Shown: positions 32,079 to 41,179, counted from the first letter of the stretch. The stretch is 52,000 nt of DNA from Desulfoscipio geothermicus DSM 3669 (GCF_900115975.1 NZ_FOYM01000028.1:1-52000), one strand, 5' to 3'. The notes: a model not told the origin generated them from the sequence alone. Made by a program: numbers and translations.

Positions 32079-35000
32079 GTGGATCACCGGAAGGTTGGGG
32101 CGGTGATGGTTGTTGGCGGCGGTGTGGCCGGCATTCAAGCGGCGCTGGATTTGGCGGAATCCGGTTATTATGTGTACCTGGTGGAATATTCCCCTGCCAT
32201 AGGCGGGGTGATGGCTCAACTGGACAAGACGTTTCCCACCAATGATTGTTCTATGTGTATACTTTCGCCAAAGCTGGTAGAGAGCGGGCGGCACGGAAAC
32301 ATTGAACTGATTACTAACGCCGGGGTTGAGGATTTGCAGGGGAAGGCCGGAAGTTATACGGTTAAACTGCGCATTAAGCCCCGGTACGTGGATGTGGAGA
32401 AATGTGTAGGCTGCGGGGTGTGTGCCGAAAAATGCCCGGTAAAAGTGCCGGACGAATTCAACCGGGGACTGAGCGAGCGCAAGGCCATCTACACCAAATA
32501 CGCCCAGGCCGTGCCTTCGGCTTACGTAATTGACGCCGAACATTGTTTGTACCTGACCAGGGGTAAAGAAAAGGGTAAAGAGGTATGTAAATTATGCGTA
32601 AAGCACTGTAATAGTGAGGCCATAAATTTCGACCAGATGGAAGAGGTAAGGGAAATAAACGTTGGGTCCTTAATTCTGGCCTCGGGCCTGGAGCCTTTTA
32701 ATCCAAAGGATTTTCAAAATTATCGCTACGGTGTATCACTCAATGTTTTAACCAGCCTGGAATTTGAACGGGTATTGAGTGCCTCGGGTCCCATGGCGGG
32801 ACACTTGCAAAGGCCGTCGGACGGGCAACCGCCCCGCAAAATAGCCTGGATACAGTGCGTGGGGTCGCGGGATGTGGCCAAAAGCGGCAATGTCTATTGC
32901 TCTTCGGTATGCTGTACCTATGCCCTGAAGGAAGCCATTGTGGCTCTGGAACATGCCCGCGGCGAGTTGGAAACCACTATATTTTATATGGATATGCGCA
33001 CTTTCGGCAAGGATTTTGAGCGTTACCTGGAACGGGCCAAGTATGAATTCGGCGTACGCCTGGTATGTTCCCGGATCTTCGAGTTAACCGAAGGCCAAAA
33101 CGATAACCTGGTGATCAGGTATGCAACCCCGGACGGGGTGGTGCAAACCGAGGAATTCGACCTGGTTGTTTTATCGGTGGGTTTAAAGCCCGGGACCCAC
33201 AATGCTGAACTGGCCGGAAAACTGGGCGTCAAACTGAATAAATACGGTTTTTGCCAGTATCCCAATTTCAACCCCGTGGTTACTTCCCGGGAAGGGATAT
33301 ACGCCTGCGGGACTTTCCAGGGGCCCATGAGCATACCCCGCTCCGTGGTCCAGGCCAGCGCCGCGGCCGGGAGCGCGGCGGCATTGCTTAACGAGGCCAG
33401 GAATACAATGGTTCAAAGACAGGAAAGGACACCCGAGCGGGATGTGGCCGGCAAGGAGCCCCGCATAGGGGTTTTTGTGTGCCGCTGCGGTATCAACATC
33501 GGTTCGGTGGTGGATGTTCCGGCGGTGGTTGATTATACCGGTAAACTGCCGGGGGTGGTGCATGCCGAGGAATGCCTTTTCGCCTGTTCACAGGATAACC
33601 AGCAAAATATCAAGGAACTGATTGACCGGAAAGATTTGAACCGCATAGTGGTGGCTTCATGCACGCCGCGCACCCACGAGCCCATGTTCCGGCAGACCCT
33701 GCGGGAGGCCGGCCTGAACCCCTATCTTTTTGAAATGGCCAATATTCGCGAACACTGCTCCTGGGTGCATGCCGCCGAGGGTGCGCTGGCCACCGAAAAG
33801 GCGAAGAGCCTGGTTAAAAGGGCGATTCTGCGGGTGGCGCTGCAGGAACCCCTGTACGAAATGGAACTGGGCGTCAATCGATCTGCACTGGTGGTGGGCG
33901 GCGGCGTGGCCGGTATGAATTGCGCTCTGAACCTGGCGCAGCAGGGTATCAAGGTGCACCTGCTGGAAAAGGATACCGAACTGGGCGGCCTCACCAGGCG
34001 CATACACTATACCATGGACCGGCGCAATGTCAGGGATTACTTGAAAACACTGATCAAAGAAGTCTACAGCGAACCGCTGATCCAGGTATACCGGGGGGCG
34101 CGCATTGCGGATGTCCGCGGCTACGTGGGTAATTATGTGACCACGGTTGCTTCCAAAATGGGGCTGTATGAAATAAATCACGGCGTGGCCGTTATCGCCA
34201 TAGGCGGCCGGGAGTACAAGCCGGTGGAATATCTTTACGGGCAGGACCCCCGGGTGATGACCTGCCTGGAGCTGGAGGAGGCCATCGCCTCTGACCATGC
34301 GCCGGTAAAAGAGGCCCGCAACGTGGTGATGATTCAGTGCGTGGGCTCCCGCGAGCCCGAACGGCCATATTGCAGCAGGGTGTGTTGCTCGGAAAGCGTC
34401 AAGAACGCCATCAAGCTCAAGGAAATGAATCCCGCGCTGAACGTGTTCGTCATCTACAGGGATATGCGCACCTTTGGTTTCTTTGAAGGCCTGTATCTGA
34501 AGGCGCGTCAACTGGGGGTCGTGTTCATTAAATACACGCAGGATGAAAGGCCGGAAGTCAAGCGGGTTGCGGAAGGTGACAGAACATTGTTGCAGGTTAC
34601 GGTAAAAGACCATATTCTGGGTCGCCCCCTGGTGATAAATGCGGATATTGTCGCCCTGGCAGCGGCCATTCTGGCTCCCGAAGACGGCGCCGATATCGCC
34701 AAGCTGTTTAAGGTGCCCCGCAACGACGAGGGGTTCTTCCTGGAGGCGCACGTCAAACTCCGCCCCGTGGACTTCACCACCGACGGCGTATTCATGTGCG
34801 GCTTGGCCCACGCTCCCAAGTTAATTGACGAAAGTATCGCCCAGGGCAAAGCGGCGGCGGCCAGGGCCATGACAGTGCTTTCCAGCCAAAGCCTGGTGGC
34901 CGGCGGGGTGGTATCGGCCATTGATCAGGAAAAATGTTCGGGGTGCCGGATATGCGTGGGGCTCTGTCCTTACGGGGCCATATCCTTTAATGAGCAGCTG

Positions 35001-35135
35001 CGGGCGGCCGAAATAAACCGGGTCCTCTGCAAGGGCTGCGGCGTCTGCGCGTCGGCCTGTCCCACCAGGGCATGTTCCACCGGCAATTTCAGTGATGAGA
35101 TAATCCTGGCGGAAATTGAGGCGCTTTGTACTTGA
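32079..35135 (+). CDS. hdrA: HdrA-like iron-sulfur flavoprotein, tandem (double-module) form
   Basis: 1018 residues against about 650 for simple HdrA. Module 1 has the FAD-binding start VVGGGVAGIQAALDLAESG, HdrA cysteines NDCSMCILSPK and a 4Fe-4S site CVGCGVCAEKCPV. The centre has an HdrA N-terminal-like segment (VFVCRCGINIG, VASCTPRTHEPMFRQ). Module 2 repeats the Rossmann motif VVGGGVAGMNCALNLAQQG. The C-terminus has two 4Fe-4S clusters (CSGCRICVGLCPYG and CKGCGVCASACPT). HdrA carries the bifurcating FAD passing electrons from MvhADG to ferredoxin and HdrBC. GTG start with AAGGAGGTG; mvhD follows. Confidence 0.92.
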   Translation: MDHRKVGAVMVVGGGVAGIQAALDLAESGYYVYLVEYSPAIGGVMAQLDKTFPTNDCSMCILSPKLVESGRHGNIELITNAGVEDLQGKAGSYTVKLRIKPRYVDVEKCVGCGVCAEKCPVKVPDEFNRGLSERKAIYTKYAQAVPSAYVIDAEHCLYLTRGKEKGKEVCKLCVKHCNSEAINFDQMEEVREINVGSLILASGLEPFNPKDFQNYRYGVSLNVLTSLEFERVLSASGPMAGHLQRPSDGQPPRKIAWIQCVGSRDVAKSGNVYCSSVCCTYALKEAIVALEHARGELETTIFYMDMRTFGKDFERYLERAKYEFGVRLVCSRIFELTEGQNDNLVIRYATPDGVVQTEEFDLVVLSVGLKPGTHNAELAGKLGVKLNKYGFCQYPNFNPVVTSREGIYACGTFQGPMSIPRSVVQASAAAGSAAALLNEARNTMVQRQERTPERDVAGKEPRIGVFVCRCGINIGSVVDVPAVVDYTGKLPGVVHAEECLFACSQDNQQNIKELIDRKDLNRIVVASCTPRTHEPMFRQTLREAGLNPYLFEMANIREHCSWVHAAEGALATEKAKSLVKRAILRVALQEPLYEMELGVNRSALVVGGGVAGMNCALNLAQQGIKVHLLEKDTELGGLTRRIHYTMDRRNVRDYLKTLIKEVYSEPLIQVYRGARIADVRGYVGNYVTTVASKMGLYEINHGVAVIAIGGREYKPVEYLYGQDPRVMTCLELEEAIASDHAPVKEARNVVMIQCVGSREPERPYCSRVCCSESVKNAIKLKEMNPALNVFVIYRDMRTFGFFEGLYLKARQLGVVFIKYTQDERPEVKRVAEGDRTLLQVTVKDHILGRPLVINADIVALAAAILAPEDGADIAKLFKVPRNDEGFFLEAHVKLRPVDFTTDGVFMCGLAHAPKLIDESIAQGKAAAARAMTVLSSQSLVAGGVVSAIDQEKCSGCRICVGLCPYGAISFNEQLRAAEINRVLCKGCGVCASACPTRACSTGNFSDEIILAEIEALCT

Positions 35136-35177
35136 TCAATTGCGGGCGCTGCAATGAACATGAAAGGAGGCTCGGTG

Positions 35178-35612
35178 ATGGAAAACTTTGAACCGACAAT
35201 CATCGGTTTTTTATGTAACTGGTGCAGTTATGCCGGCGCCGACCTGGCCGGGGTAAGCAGGTTGCAGTACCCGCCCAATTTGCGGGTGGTGCGGGTGATG
35301 TGTTCCGGCCGGGTTGACCCGACCTTTGTTTTCAAAGCCTTCCGGGAAGGGGCGGACGGGGTGTTGATTGCCGGCTGTCACCCCGGCGACTGCCATTATA
35401 CGGACGGCAATTACAATACCTTTAAGCGTTTTCCTTTGCTGCTCAAAGTGCTGGAACAATTCGGCGTGGAAAGGGAACGGGTGCGGCTGGAGTGGATATC
35501 CGCGGCCGAGGGTACGGTATTCGCCGGCGTGGTGAAAGAGTTTACCGAAACAATTCGCCGGCTGGGGCCGTACAGGAAAGAACTCCCGAAAGGGGGGGCG
35601 AAAATTGGTTAA
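35178..35612 (+). CDS. mvhD: MvhD, 2Fe-2S electron-transfer subunit linking hydrogenase to HdrA
   Basis: 144 residues from the ATG at 35178 (AAAGGAGG upstream). MvhD family motifs: IIGFLCNWCSYAGADLAG, MCSGRVDPTFVFKAF and GCHPGDCHYTDGNYN. Cysteines in these motifs ligate the 2Fe-2S cluster that hands electrons from MvhG to HdrA. The stop overlaps the mvhG TTG start, and it sits between hdrA and mvhG, which fits the HdrA-MvhDGA complex. Confidence 0.94.
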   Translation: MENFEPTIIGFLCNWCSYAGADLAGVSRLQYPPNLRVVRVMCSGRVDPTFVFKAFREGADGVLIAGCHPGDCHYTDGNYNTFKRFPLLLKVLEQFGVERERVRLEWISAAEGTVFAGVVKEFTETIRRLGPYRKELPKGGAKIG

Positions 35613-36561
35613 ACTGAAGTTGGCCGTTTACTGGGCGGCGTCCTGCGGCGGCTGTGACGTGGCGGTGCTGGATGTCCATGAAAAAATATTGGACATTGCC
35701 GCCGTCGCGGATATTGTATTATGGCCGGTGGCTACGGATCACAAATACAGCGATGTCGAAAAAATGGCGCCTGGAAGTATAGACGTTTGTCTGTTTAACG
35801 GCGCGGTGCGCAATTCCGAAAATGAGCATATGGCCCGCATGCTGCGGGAAAAATCCCGGGTACTGGTGGCCTTCGGCAGCTGCGCCGTTTCCGGCGGCAT
35901 TCCCGCCCTGGCCAATTTTAAGGAACGGGAGGATATTTTAAACCGGGTTTACCAGGAAACTCCGTCCACCGTCAACCCGGAAGGGGTAAAGCCCGTTCCG
36001 GAAAGCGCAGTGCCCGAGGGCACATTGCACCTGCCGGAGTTCTTTGGTTTTGTGCACAGCCTGGACCAGGTGGTGGAAGTGGATTATTACATGCCGGGGT
36101 GCCCGCCCACAGCAGAGCGCATCTGGGAAGTGGTGCAGGCCATTGTCTCGGGCAACCTGCCCCCGCGCGGAGCCACCGTGGGAGCGCTGGAAAAGTCCCT
36201 GTGCGACCAGTGTCCCCGGGAAAAGCATGACAAAAAAATCAAGCGTTTTTACCGGACCCACGAAATAATCCCGGACCCTGACCGGTGCTTACTGGAACAG
36301 GGCCTGCTATGCCTGGGGCCGGTGACCAGAGGCGGGTGCGGCGCGCAGTGCATAAGCGCCAACATGCCCTGCCGCGGCTGTTACGGGCCGCTGCCCGGTG
36401 TAATTGAGCAGGGAGCCAAGTATATCAGCAGCATCGGTGCCATTATCGACGCGCGTACCCAGGAAGAAGTGGAAGAAATACTGGCGGGAATTGTTGACCC
36501 GGCCGGCACGTTTTACCGTTTCGGGATGGCAACTGCATTGTTAAAGGGGGCGAACAGGTAG
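35605..36561 (+). CDS. mvhG: [NiFe] hydrogenase small subunit MvhG
   Basis: 318 residues. Proximal-cluster ligands in AASCGGCDVAVLD and FGSCAVSGGIPA, and YMPGCPPTAERI near residue 165, are characteristic of group 3 small subunits. Further cysteines in CDQCPREK and CGAQCISANMPCRGCYGP ligate the other clusters. It has no Tat signal, so the enzyme is cytoplasmic. The TTG start overlaps mvhD by 8 nt (AAAGGGGGGG binding site), and the stop overlaps the mvhA GTG by 1 nt. Confidence 0.95.
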   Translation: MVKLKLAVYWAASCGGCDVAVLDVHEKILDIAAVADIVLWPVATDHKYSDVEKMAPGSIDVCLFNGAVRNSENEHMARMLREKSRVLVAFGSCAVSGGIPALANFKEREDILNRVYQETPSTVNPEGVKPVPESAVPEGTLHLPEFFGFVHSLDQVVEVDYYMPGCPPTAERIWEVVQAIVSGNLPPRGATVGALEKSLCDQCPREKHDKKIKRFYRTHEIIPDPDRCLLEQGLLCLGPVTRGGCGAQCISANMPCRGCYGPLPGVIEQGAKYISSIGAIIDARTQEEVEEILAGIVDPAGTFYRFGMATALLKGANR

Positions 36562-38018
36562 TGAGCAGACGAATTACCATTGATCCTGTTACCAGGCTTG
36601 AAGGGCACGGCAAAATTGAAATATTCCTGGATGAGAACGGGGCTGTGGCCAACGTATATTTCCAGATTCCCGAGCTGCGGGGGTTCGAGAAGTTCTGCGA
36701 GGGGCGCCCGGTGGAGGAACTGCCCCGCATTGTCAGCCGAATCTGTGGCGTCTGACCCGCGGCGCACCATTTGGCCTCGGGTAAGGCCAACGATGCGGTT
36801 TTTAATGTCCGGATTCCCCCGGCAGCCAAAAAGCTGCGGGAGTTGTTTTACAGCGCGCACTTTGTGCACAGTCACATAGCCCACTTTTACGCCCTGGCCG
36901 CCCCCGATTTTGTTCTGGGGCCCGATGCCGACCCGGCGGAGCGCAACATTCTCGGCGTGGTGAGCAAAGTGGGATTGGATATCGGGGGCGAAGTAATCAA
37001 ACACCGGGCCTACGCCCAGGAAATTCAGGCTTTGCTGGCGGGTAAGGCCACGCACCCGGTCTGGGTGGTCCCGGGCGGCGTGAGCAAGGGGCTGACGGAA
37101 GAAGAACGCCGCAAAGTGGAGGAAATGGCACAGTCCTGTGTTAAGTTTGCTGAATTTTCTTTGCAATTATTTGAGGATGTGGTGCTCAAAAACAAAGGGT
37201 ATGTCGATCTCATCCTCAGTGAAGGCTACCGGTTGGTGACCAATTACATGGGACTGGTGGACGACAATAACAAAGTGAACTTCTACGACGGGAAGGTCAG
37301 AATTGTTGACCCGGACGGCGTGGAAATCGGCAAGTACAGCCCGCCGGAATACCTGAACTACGTAAGCGAGCACGTGGAGCCCTGGAGTTATCTTAAATTC
37401 CCCTACCTCAAACAAAACGGTTGGACGGGATTTTCGGAGGGCAAGGGTACCGGTATTTACCAGGCGGCTCCCCTGGCGAGGCTGAACGCCGCGGAGGGCA
37501 TGGCTACGCCCCTGGCCCAGGAGGCCTATGAAAAAATGTACGATACGCTGGGTGGCAAGCCGGCGCACGCCATCCTGGCGGCCCATTGGGCCCGGCTGGT
37601 GGAACTGCTTTACGCGGCGGAGCGCTTATTGGAATTAAGCAAAGATCCCCAAATCACCGGCACAGATATCCGGGTCATCCCCACCGGGACTCCGGATGAA
37701 GGAGTGGGCATTATCGAGGCGCCGCGGGGCACCCTGACGCACCATTATAAAACTGACGCCAACGGGATGGTCACCGCTGTTAATTTGATTGTGGGCACCA
37801 CCAACAACCACGCGCCCATTTACATGGCCGTCAAAAAGGCGGCCCGGGCGGTCATCAAGCCCGGCGTGGAAATCACCCACGGCCTTTTGAACATGGTGGA
37901 GATGGCGTTCAGGTCCTATGACCCGTGTTTCAGCTGCGCCACCCATGCCCTTTTCGGCGAAATGCCGCTGAAGGTGGTTGTCTACGGTGCAGATGGGTCT
38001 GTTTTGTCGGGGAGGTAA
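36561..38018 (+). CDS. mvhA: [NiFe(Se)] hydrogenase large subunit MvhA with predicted selenocysteine at residue 65
   Basis: 485 residues if the in-frame TGA at 36753-36755 is read as selenocysteine; without readthrough only a 64-residue peptide results. The L1 motif reads R-I-C62-G-V-U65-P-A-A-H-H, where every other large subunit known to me has Cys at U65, a ligand bridging Ni and Fe. The frame continues unbroken through VNLIVGTTNNHAP to the L2 motif DPC456xxC459xxH462 with both cysteines kept. A 23-residue tail after His462 is the expected protease-removed extension. A hairpin lies just after the TGA. GTG start, coupled to mvhG. A TGC-to-TGA mutation or sequencing error is the alternative. 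Confidence 0.85.
36763..36797 (+). promoter_or_regulatory. Predicted bacterial SECIS element in mvhA mRNA
   Basis: TTGGCC (36771-36776) pairs perfectly with GGCCAA (36785-36790) around the loop TCGGGTAA. An outer stem CGCA (36763-36766) / TGCG (36794-36797) extends it. The apical loop starts 22 nt after the TGA, inside the coding frame, as required for SelB-dependent selenocysteine insertion in bacteria. Confidence 0.65.
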
Positions 38019-38251
38019 TTTGCCTGGATGAGGTTGGTAGTTCCCGCTGCCACCCACCCTTGATTCGGGCCGGCCAGTGCCGTGTTGTTATTACCTGCAA
38101 GCTTAACCAGCAAAGGATGCTTGATTTCAGGCTCCTTTTACCCGTTCTGTTTGTGGCACTGGCTTTAGGCTCGATTCGGACCGCCAATCCGGAATTTTTG
38201 CCGGGTTAAAAATTAAAACATCACATAAAATTAGTTGAGGGTGGCAAATAA
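38019..38251 (+). other. Gap between mvhA and the maturation protease gene
   Basis: 233 nt in an otherwise tightly packed operon. A short hydrophobic frame (30 codons, 38118-38209) has no proper ribosome binding site. No terminator hairpin was recognised, so transcription probably continues into the protease and hyp genes. Confidence 0.4.
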
Positions 38252-38740
38252 ATGAAGGAGAGTAAGAAAATTTATGTTATCGGCCTGGGCAATGATTTGG
38301 CCGGAGATGACGGCGTCGGTACGGCGGTGGTCAGAAAATTGATGGCGGAAAAACGCCTGCCCGGCGGCGTGGAAATAATCGAAGCGGGCATACCCGGGCT
38401 TTCCCTGGTGGAAATGATGCTGGGCGCCGATAAAGTGGTGCTGGTGGACTCTTTCCTGGGGGGCACTGCGCCGGGCACGGTGCGGCGATTTGCGGAAAAG
38501 GAACTGCCACCCGTGGGGTATAACGCCGGGCAATCACACGGCATCGGCCTGCGGGAAGCACTGTCCTTTGCCCGCGGGGTGATGCCCGGCCGGTTTCCCG
38601 CCGAAGTTGTGGTGGTGGGAGTGGAAATTGAGCGTACCCGGCGCTGGGCGGCGGGGCTTTCTTCCGCTGTGCAGGCGGCGGTGGACCGTGCGGCGGACAT
38701 GGTTGAGGCGGAGGTTTTATCATGCATGAGCTGTCGTTAA
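38252..38740 (+). CDS. Hydrogenase maturation protease (HyaD/HycI family)
   Basis: 162 residues. Family motifs: GLGNDLAGDDGVG with the first metal-binding Asp, EAGIPGLSLVEMM, VLVDSF with the second acidic ligand, and SHGIGLREAL for the His. It removes the C-terminal tail of MvhA after Ni insertion; the expected cleavage site follows His462 of MvhA. It overlaps hypA by 19 nt. The nickel-dependent check on the large subunit would have to tolerate a selenolate in this case. Confidence 0.92.
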   Translation: MKESKKIYVIGLGNDLAGDDGVGTAVVRKLMAEKRLPGGVEIIEAGIPGLSLVEMMLGADKVVLVDSFLGGTAPGTVRRFAEKELPPVGYNAGQSHGIGLREALSFARGVMPGRFPAEVVVVGVEIERTRRWAAGLSSAVQAAVDRAADMVEAEVLSCMSCR

Positions 38741-39063
38741 TCCAGGAGCTTCTGGATATGGTAAAGCAAAGCGCGATTGAAAACGGCATAACCCGGGTGG
38801 ACAGGGTCAGGTTGGTGGTGGGGGAAAGCTACGGTGCGCTGCCCGAGGCCCTGGCATTTGCTTTCGAGGTATTAGCGGAGGGCACCGTCTGTCACGGGGC
38901 GGCGCTGGATATCGTAGACAGTCCTTTGCTGTTCAAGTGCCGGGAGTGTGGTACGGAGTTCAAGCCGGGGGAATACTCCTACCGGTGTCCTGATTGTTCT
39001 GCTTCAAATGCGGAACCGGTGGGCGGCAGGGAGTTGTACGTGGACTACTATGAGGGTGATTAA
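38722..39063 (+). CDS. hypA: Hydrogenase nickel incorporation protein HypA
   Basis: 113 residues. The N-terminal MHEL nickel-binding motif is present. The zinc site has CRECG and CPDCS pairs. HypA delivers nickel together with HypB. The ATG lies within the protease gene end (19-nt overlap), showing translational coupling. Confidence 0.95.
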   Translation: MHELSLIQELLDMVKQSAIENGITRVDRVRLVVGESYGALPEALAFAFEVLAEGTVCHGAALDIVDSPLLFKCRECGTEFKPGEYSYRCPDCSASNAEPVGGRELYVDYYEGD

Positions 39064-39118
39064 AATGCATACCGGGCATCACAATGCAGTGCCCGCCGCC
39101 GGGAAGGGGTAGGATGAC

Positions 39119-39778
39119 ATGAAGGTAATCGTGGGTAAGGATTTGTTAACCGCCAACGCCAATCAGGCCGGGGAAAACCGCGCGCGGTTTAATGCCGGGC
39201 GGGTAGTCGCGGTCAACCTGATCAGTTCCCCGGGATCCGGCAAAACTACGCTGCTGGAAAAGACGGCGGCGTTGTTGGGCGCCGATTTGAAAATGGGGGT
39301 TATTGTGGGCGACTTGTATACTGCGCGCGATGCCGAACGGGTGGCGCAGGCCGGCTTGACTGCCGTGCAGATCAATACAGAGGGCCTGTGTCACCTTACC
39401 GCGAATATGGTGGCCCGGGCGCTGGCGGAGATGCCGCTGGCTGAACTGGATCTTTTATTCATAGAAAATGTAGGCAACCTGGTTTGCCCGGCGGCCTTTG
39501 ACCTGGGTGAACATGCTAAGGTGGCGGTTTTGAGCGTGGCGGAAGGGATCGACAAGCCCGCCAAATACCCCGGCGTATTCAGGGAAGCCGGGGCGGCGGT
39601 GATCACCAAGGCCGATTTGCTGCCATACACTGATTTTGATCTGCCGGCCTGCTTGCATGACCTGAAAGAAATCAACGGCCGGCTGCCGGTTTTTGTTACG
39701 TCGGCCAAGTCCGGCCGGGGCCTGAAGGAATGGTGTGGCTGGTTGAAGGCGCTGGCGGGGGAAGTATACGGTTGTTGA
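39119..39778 (+). CDS. hypB: Hydrogenase nickel incorporation GTPase HypB
   Basis: 219 residues. Walker A SSPGSGKTTLLEK, metal-site GLCHLTANMV, FIENVGNLVCP and guanine-specificity TKAD. There is no N-terminal histidine-rich nickel-storage stretch. GTP hydrolysis drives nickel transfer to MvhA with HypA. GGAAGGGG precedes the ATG; hypC follows. Confidence 0.95.
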   Translation: MKVIVGKDLLTANANQAGENRARFNAGRVVAVNLISSPGSGKTTLLEKTAALLGADLKMGVIVGDLYTARDAERVAQAGLTAVQINTEGLCHLTANMVARALAEMPLAELDLLFIENVGNLVCPAAFDLGEHAKVAVLSVAEGIDKPAKYPGVFREAGAAVITKADLLPYTDFDLPACLHDLKEINGRLPVFVTSAKSGRGLKEWCGWLKALAGEVYGC

Positions 39779-39797
39779 ATGGGAGGTGGCAGCAGGG

Positions 39798-40037
39798 ATG
39801 TGCCTGGGAATACCGTGCCCGGTGGTGGAAGTGCCGGAAAAACAATGGGCTGTCATAGATGTCGGAGGGGTCAGGCGCAAGGTGGGTTTGCACCTGGTGG
39901 GGGAGGTTCGACCCGGCGATTACATTATGGTGCACGCCGGTTTTGCCGTGGAGAAACTGGACCTGGCTGAAGCTGAAGCCAGAATAAAAATATGGGAGGA
40001 GCTTTTGGCTTTTGAACGTGCTGAACAAACTTCATGA
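39798..40037 (+). CDS. hypC: Hydrogenase assembly chaperone HypC
   Basis: 79 residues beginning MCLGIPCPV. The second residue Cys is the functional cysteine that must follow the start, so ATG 39798 is chosen over GTG 39786; GGGAGGTGG lies upstream. GDYIMVHAGFAVEKLD is also typical. It carries the Fe(CN)2CO precursor between HypD and the large subunit. Its 3' end overlaps hypD by 26 nt. Confidence 0.95.
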   Translation: MCLGIPCPVVEVPEKQWAVIDVGGVRRKVGLHLVGEVRPGDYIMVHAGFAVEKLDLAEAEARIKIWEELLAFERAEQTS

Positions 40038-41121
40038 CCCGGCACTGGGCCGGAAAATGGTGGGGCGGGTGCGGGAACTGGCGGCCCGCGCCGCCGAGCG
40101 GCTGGGGCGGCCCGTATTGTTGATGGAGGTTTGCGGTACGCACACCATGGCGGTTTCACGCACGGGGCTGCGTGGAGTGCTGGCGGGCTTACTGGAACTG
40201 CGCAGCGGTCCGGGGTGTCCGGTGTGCGTCACCGCCGCCCGGGATATTGAGTACATGATTGCCCTGGCGCGGATTCCGGGTGTGACTGTGGCCACCTTTG
40301 GCGATATGGTCAGGGTGCCCGGCGGGCAATCTTCCCTGGAAAGGGAGCGGGCCCGGGGCGCCGGGGTAAGTATTATTTATTCACCCGCCGACGCTGTGGA
40401 ACTGGCCCGGCAAAACCCGGACCGGGAGGTGGTTTTCCTGGGGGTGGGGTTTGAAACCACGGCACCCCTGGCGGCGCTCAGTATTAGTCATGCGGCTGAA
40501 TTGGGCCTCGGGAATTTCAGTGTGTATTCGGTACATAAATCAGTGCCTCCGGTGCTGCGCGCTTTACTTGAGCTGGGAGATGTCCGGGTGGACGGTTTTT
40601 TGTTGCCGGGGCATGTCAGTGCCGTTACAGGCAGCCGGGCGTTTGCTTTTATCGGCGAAGAATTCGGTATTCCGGCGGTGGTGGCGGGGTTTACCCCGGT
40701 GGATATTTTGGATGCTATACATATGTTGCTGGAACAGGTATTGGCCCAAAATGCACGCACTTATAACGCCTATCGCTGGGTGGTCAGGGATGAGGGGAAC
40801 CCGGAAGCCCAACAGGTCATGGAAAAATATTTCTATCCCGGCGATGCCTACTGGCGGGGGTTCGGCTTGATTCCCGGCAGCGGGCTGTTTTTGAGTGATA
40901 CATTCGCCCGGTTCGACGCCGGGCGCAAGTTTGCGCTGAAGGTCCCGGCGGTGGCCGACCCGGCCGGCTGCCGGTGCGGGGACTTGCTGCGGGGAATCAT
41001 AACCCCGGCGGATTGCGCCATGTTCGGTCGCCGGTGCACTCCGGCCGGCCCCGTGGGTCCGTGCATGGTTTCTTCCGAGGGGGCCTGCGCCGCTTACTAC
41101 CACTACGGCGCCACCTGTTGA
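40012..41121 (+). CDS. hypD: Hydrogenase formation protein HypD
   Basis: 369 residues. Conserved LMEVCGTHTMAVSRTGLR, LRSGPGCPVCVT, GFETTAP and the C-terminal 4Fe-4S cysteines in GCRCGDLL and CTPAGPVGPCMVSSEGACAAYY. It forms the Fe(CN)2CO unit with HypC and HypE. TTG start overlapping the end of hypC, with GGGAGGAG 9-10 nt upstream. Intact. Confidence 0.95.
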   Translation: MNVLNKLHDPALGRKMVGRVRELAARAAERLGRPVLLMEVCGTHTMAVSRTGLRGVLAGLLELRSGPGCPVCVTAARDIEYMIALARIPGVTVATFGDMVRVPGGQSSLERERARGAGVSIIYSPADAVELARQNPDREVVFLGVGFETTAPLAALSISHAAELGLGNFSVYSVHKSVPPVLRALLELGDVRVDGFLLPGHVSAVTGSRAFAFIGEEFGIPAVVAGFTPVDILDAIHMLLEQVLAQNARTYNAYRWVVRDEGNPEAQQVMEKYFYPGDAYWRGFGLIPGSGLFLSDTFARFDAGRKFALKVPAVADPAGCRCGDLLRGIITPADCAMFGRRCTPAGPVGPCMVSSEGACAAYYHYGATC

Positions 41122-41125
41122 AAAT

Positions 41126-41138
41126 GGTGCCAGGCACC
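41126..41138. repeat. Short palindrome GGTGCCAGGCACC between hypD and hypE
   Basis: GGTGC-CAG-GCACC within AAAATGGTGCCAGGCACCGTTTG. It resembles the short REP-like palindromes common in Peptococcaceae genomes. No protein-coding content. The role is unknown. Confidence 0.5.
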
Positions 41139-41179
41139 GTTTGTTGAAAGTTGGTTACTGTGTTTTGAGGTGATTTTTG

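Noticed and set aside
36561-36755. A separate 64-residue hydrogenase fragment followed by a second gene starting at 36771
   Set aside because: Both frames are the same phase, separated only by a TGA at a motif cysteine position, and the combined protein has normal MvhA length and motifs. Selenocysteine readthrough explains it better than two genes.
38118-38209. Short hydrophobic 30-codon frame between mvhA and the protease gene
   Set aside because: There is no spaced ribosome binding site and no recognisable peptide family, so I did not call it as a gene.
41126-41138. Short palindrome as a transcription terminator inside the hyp operon
   Set aside because: There is no T-tract and the hyp genes on both sides must be expressed together, so I treat it as a REP-like repeat.
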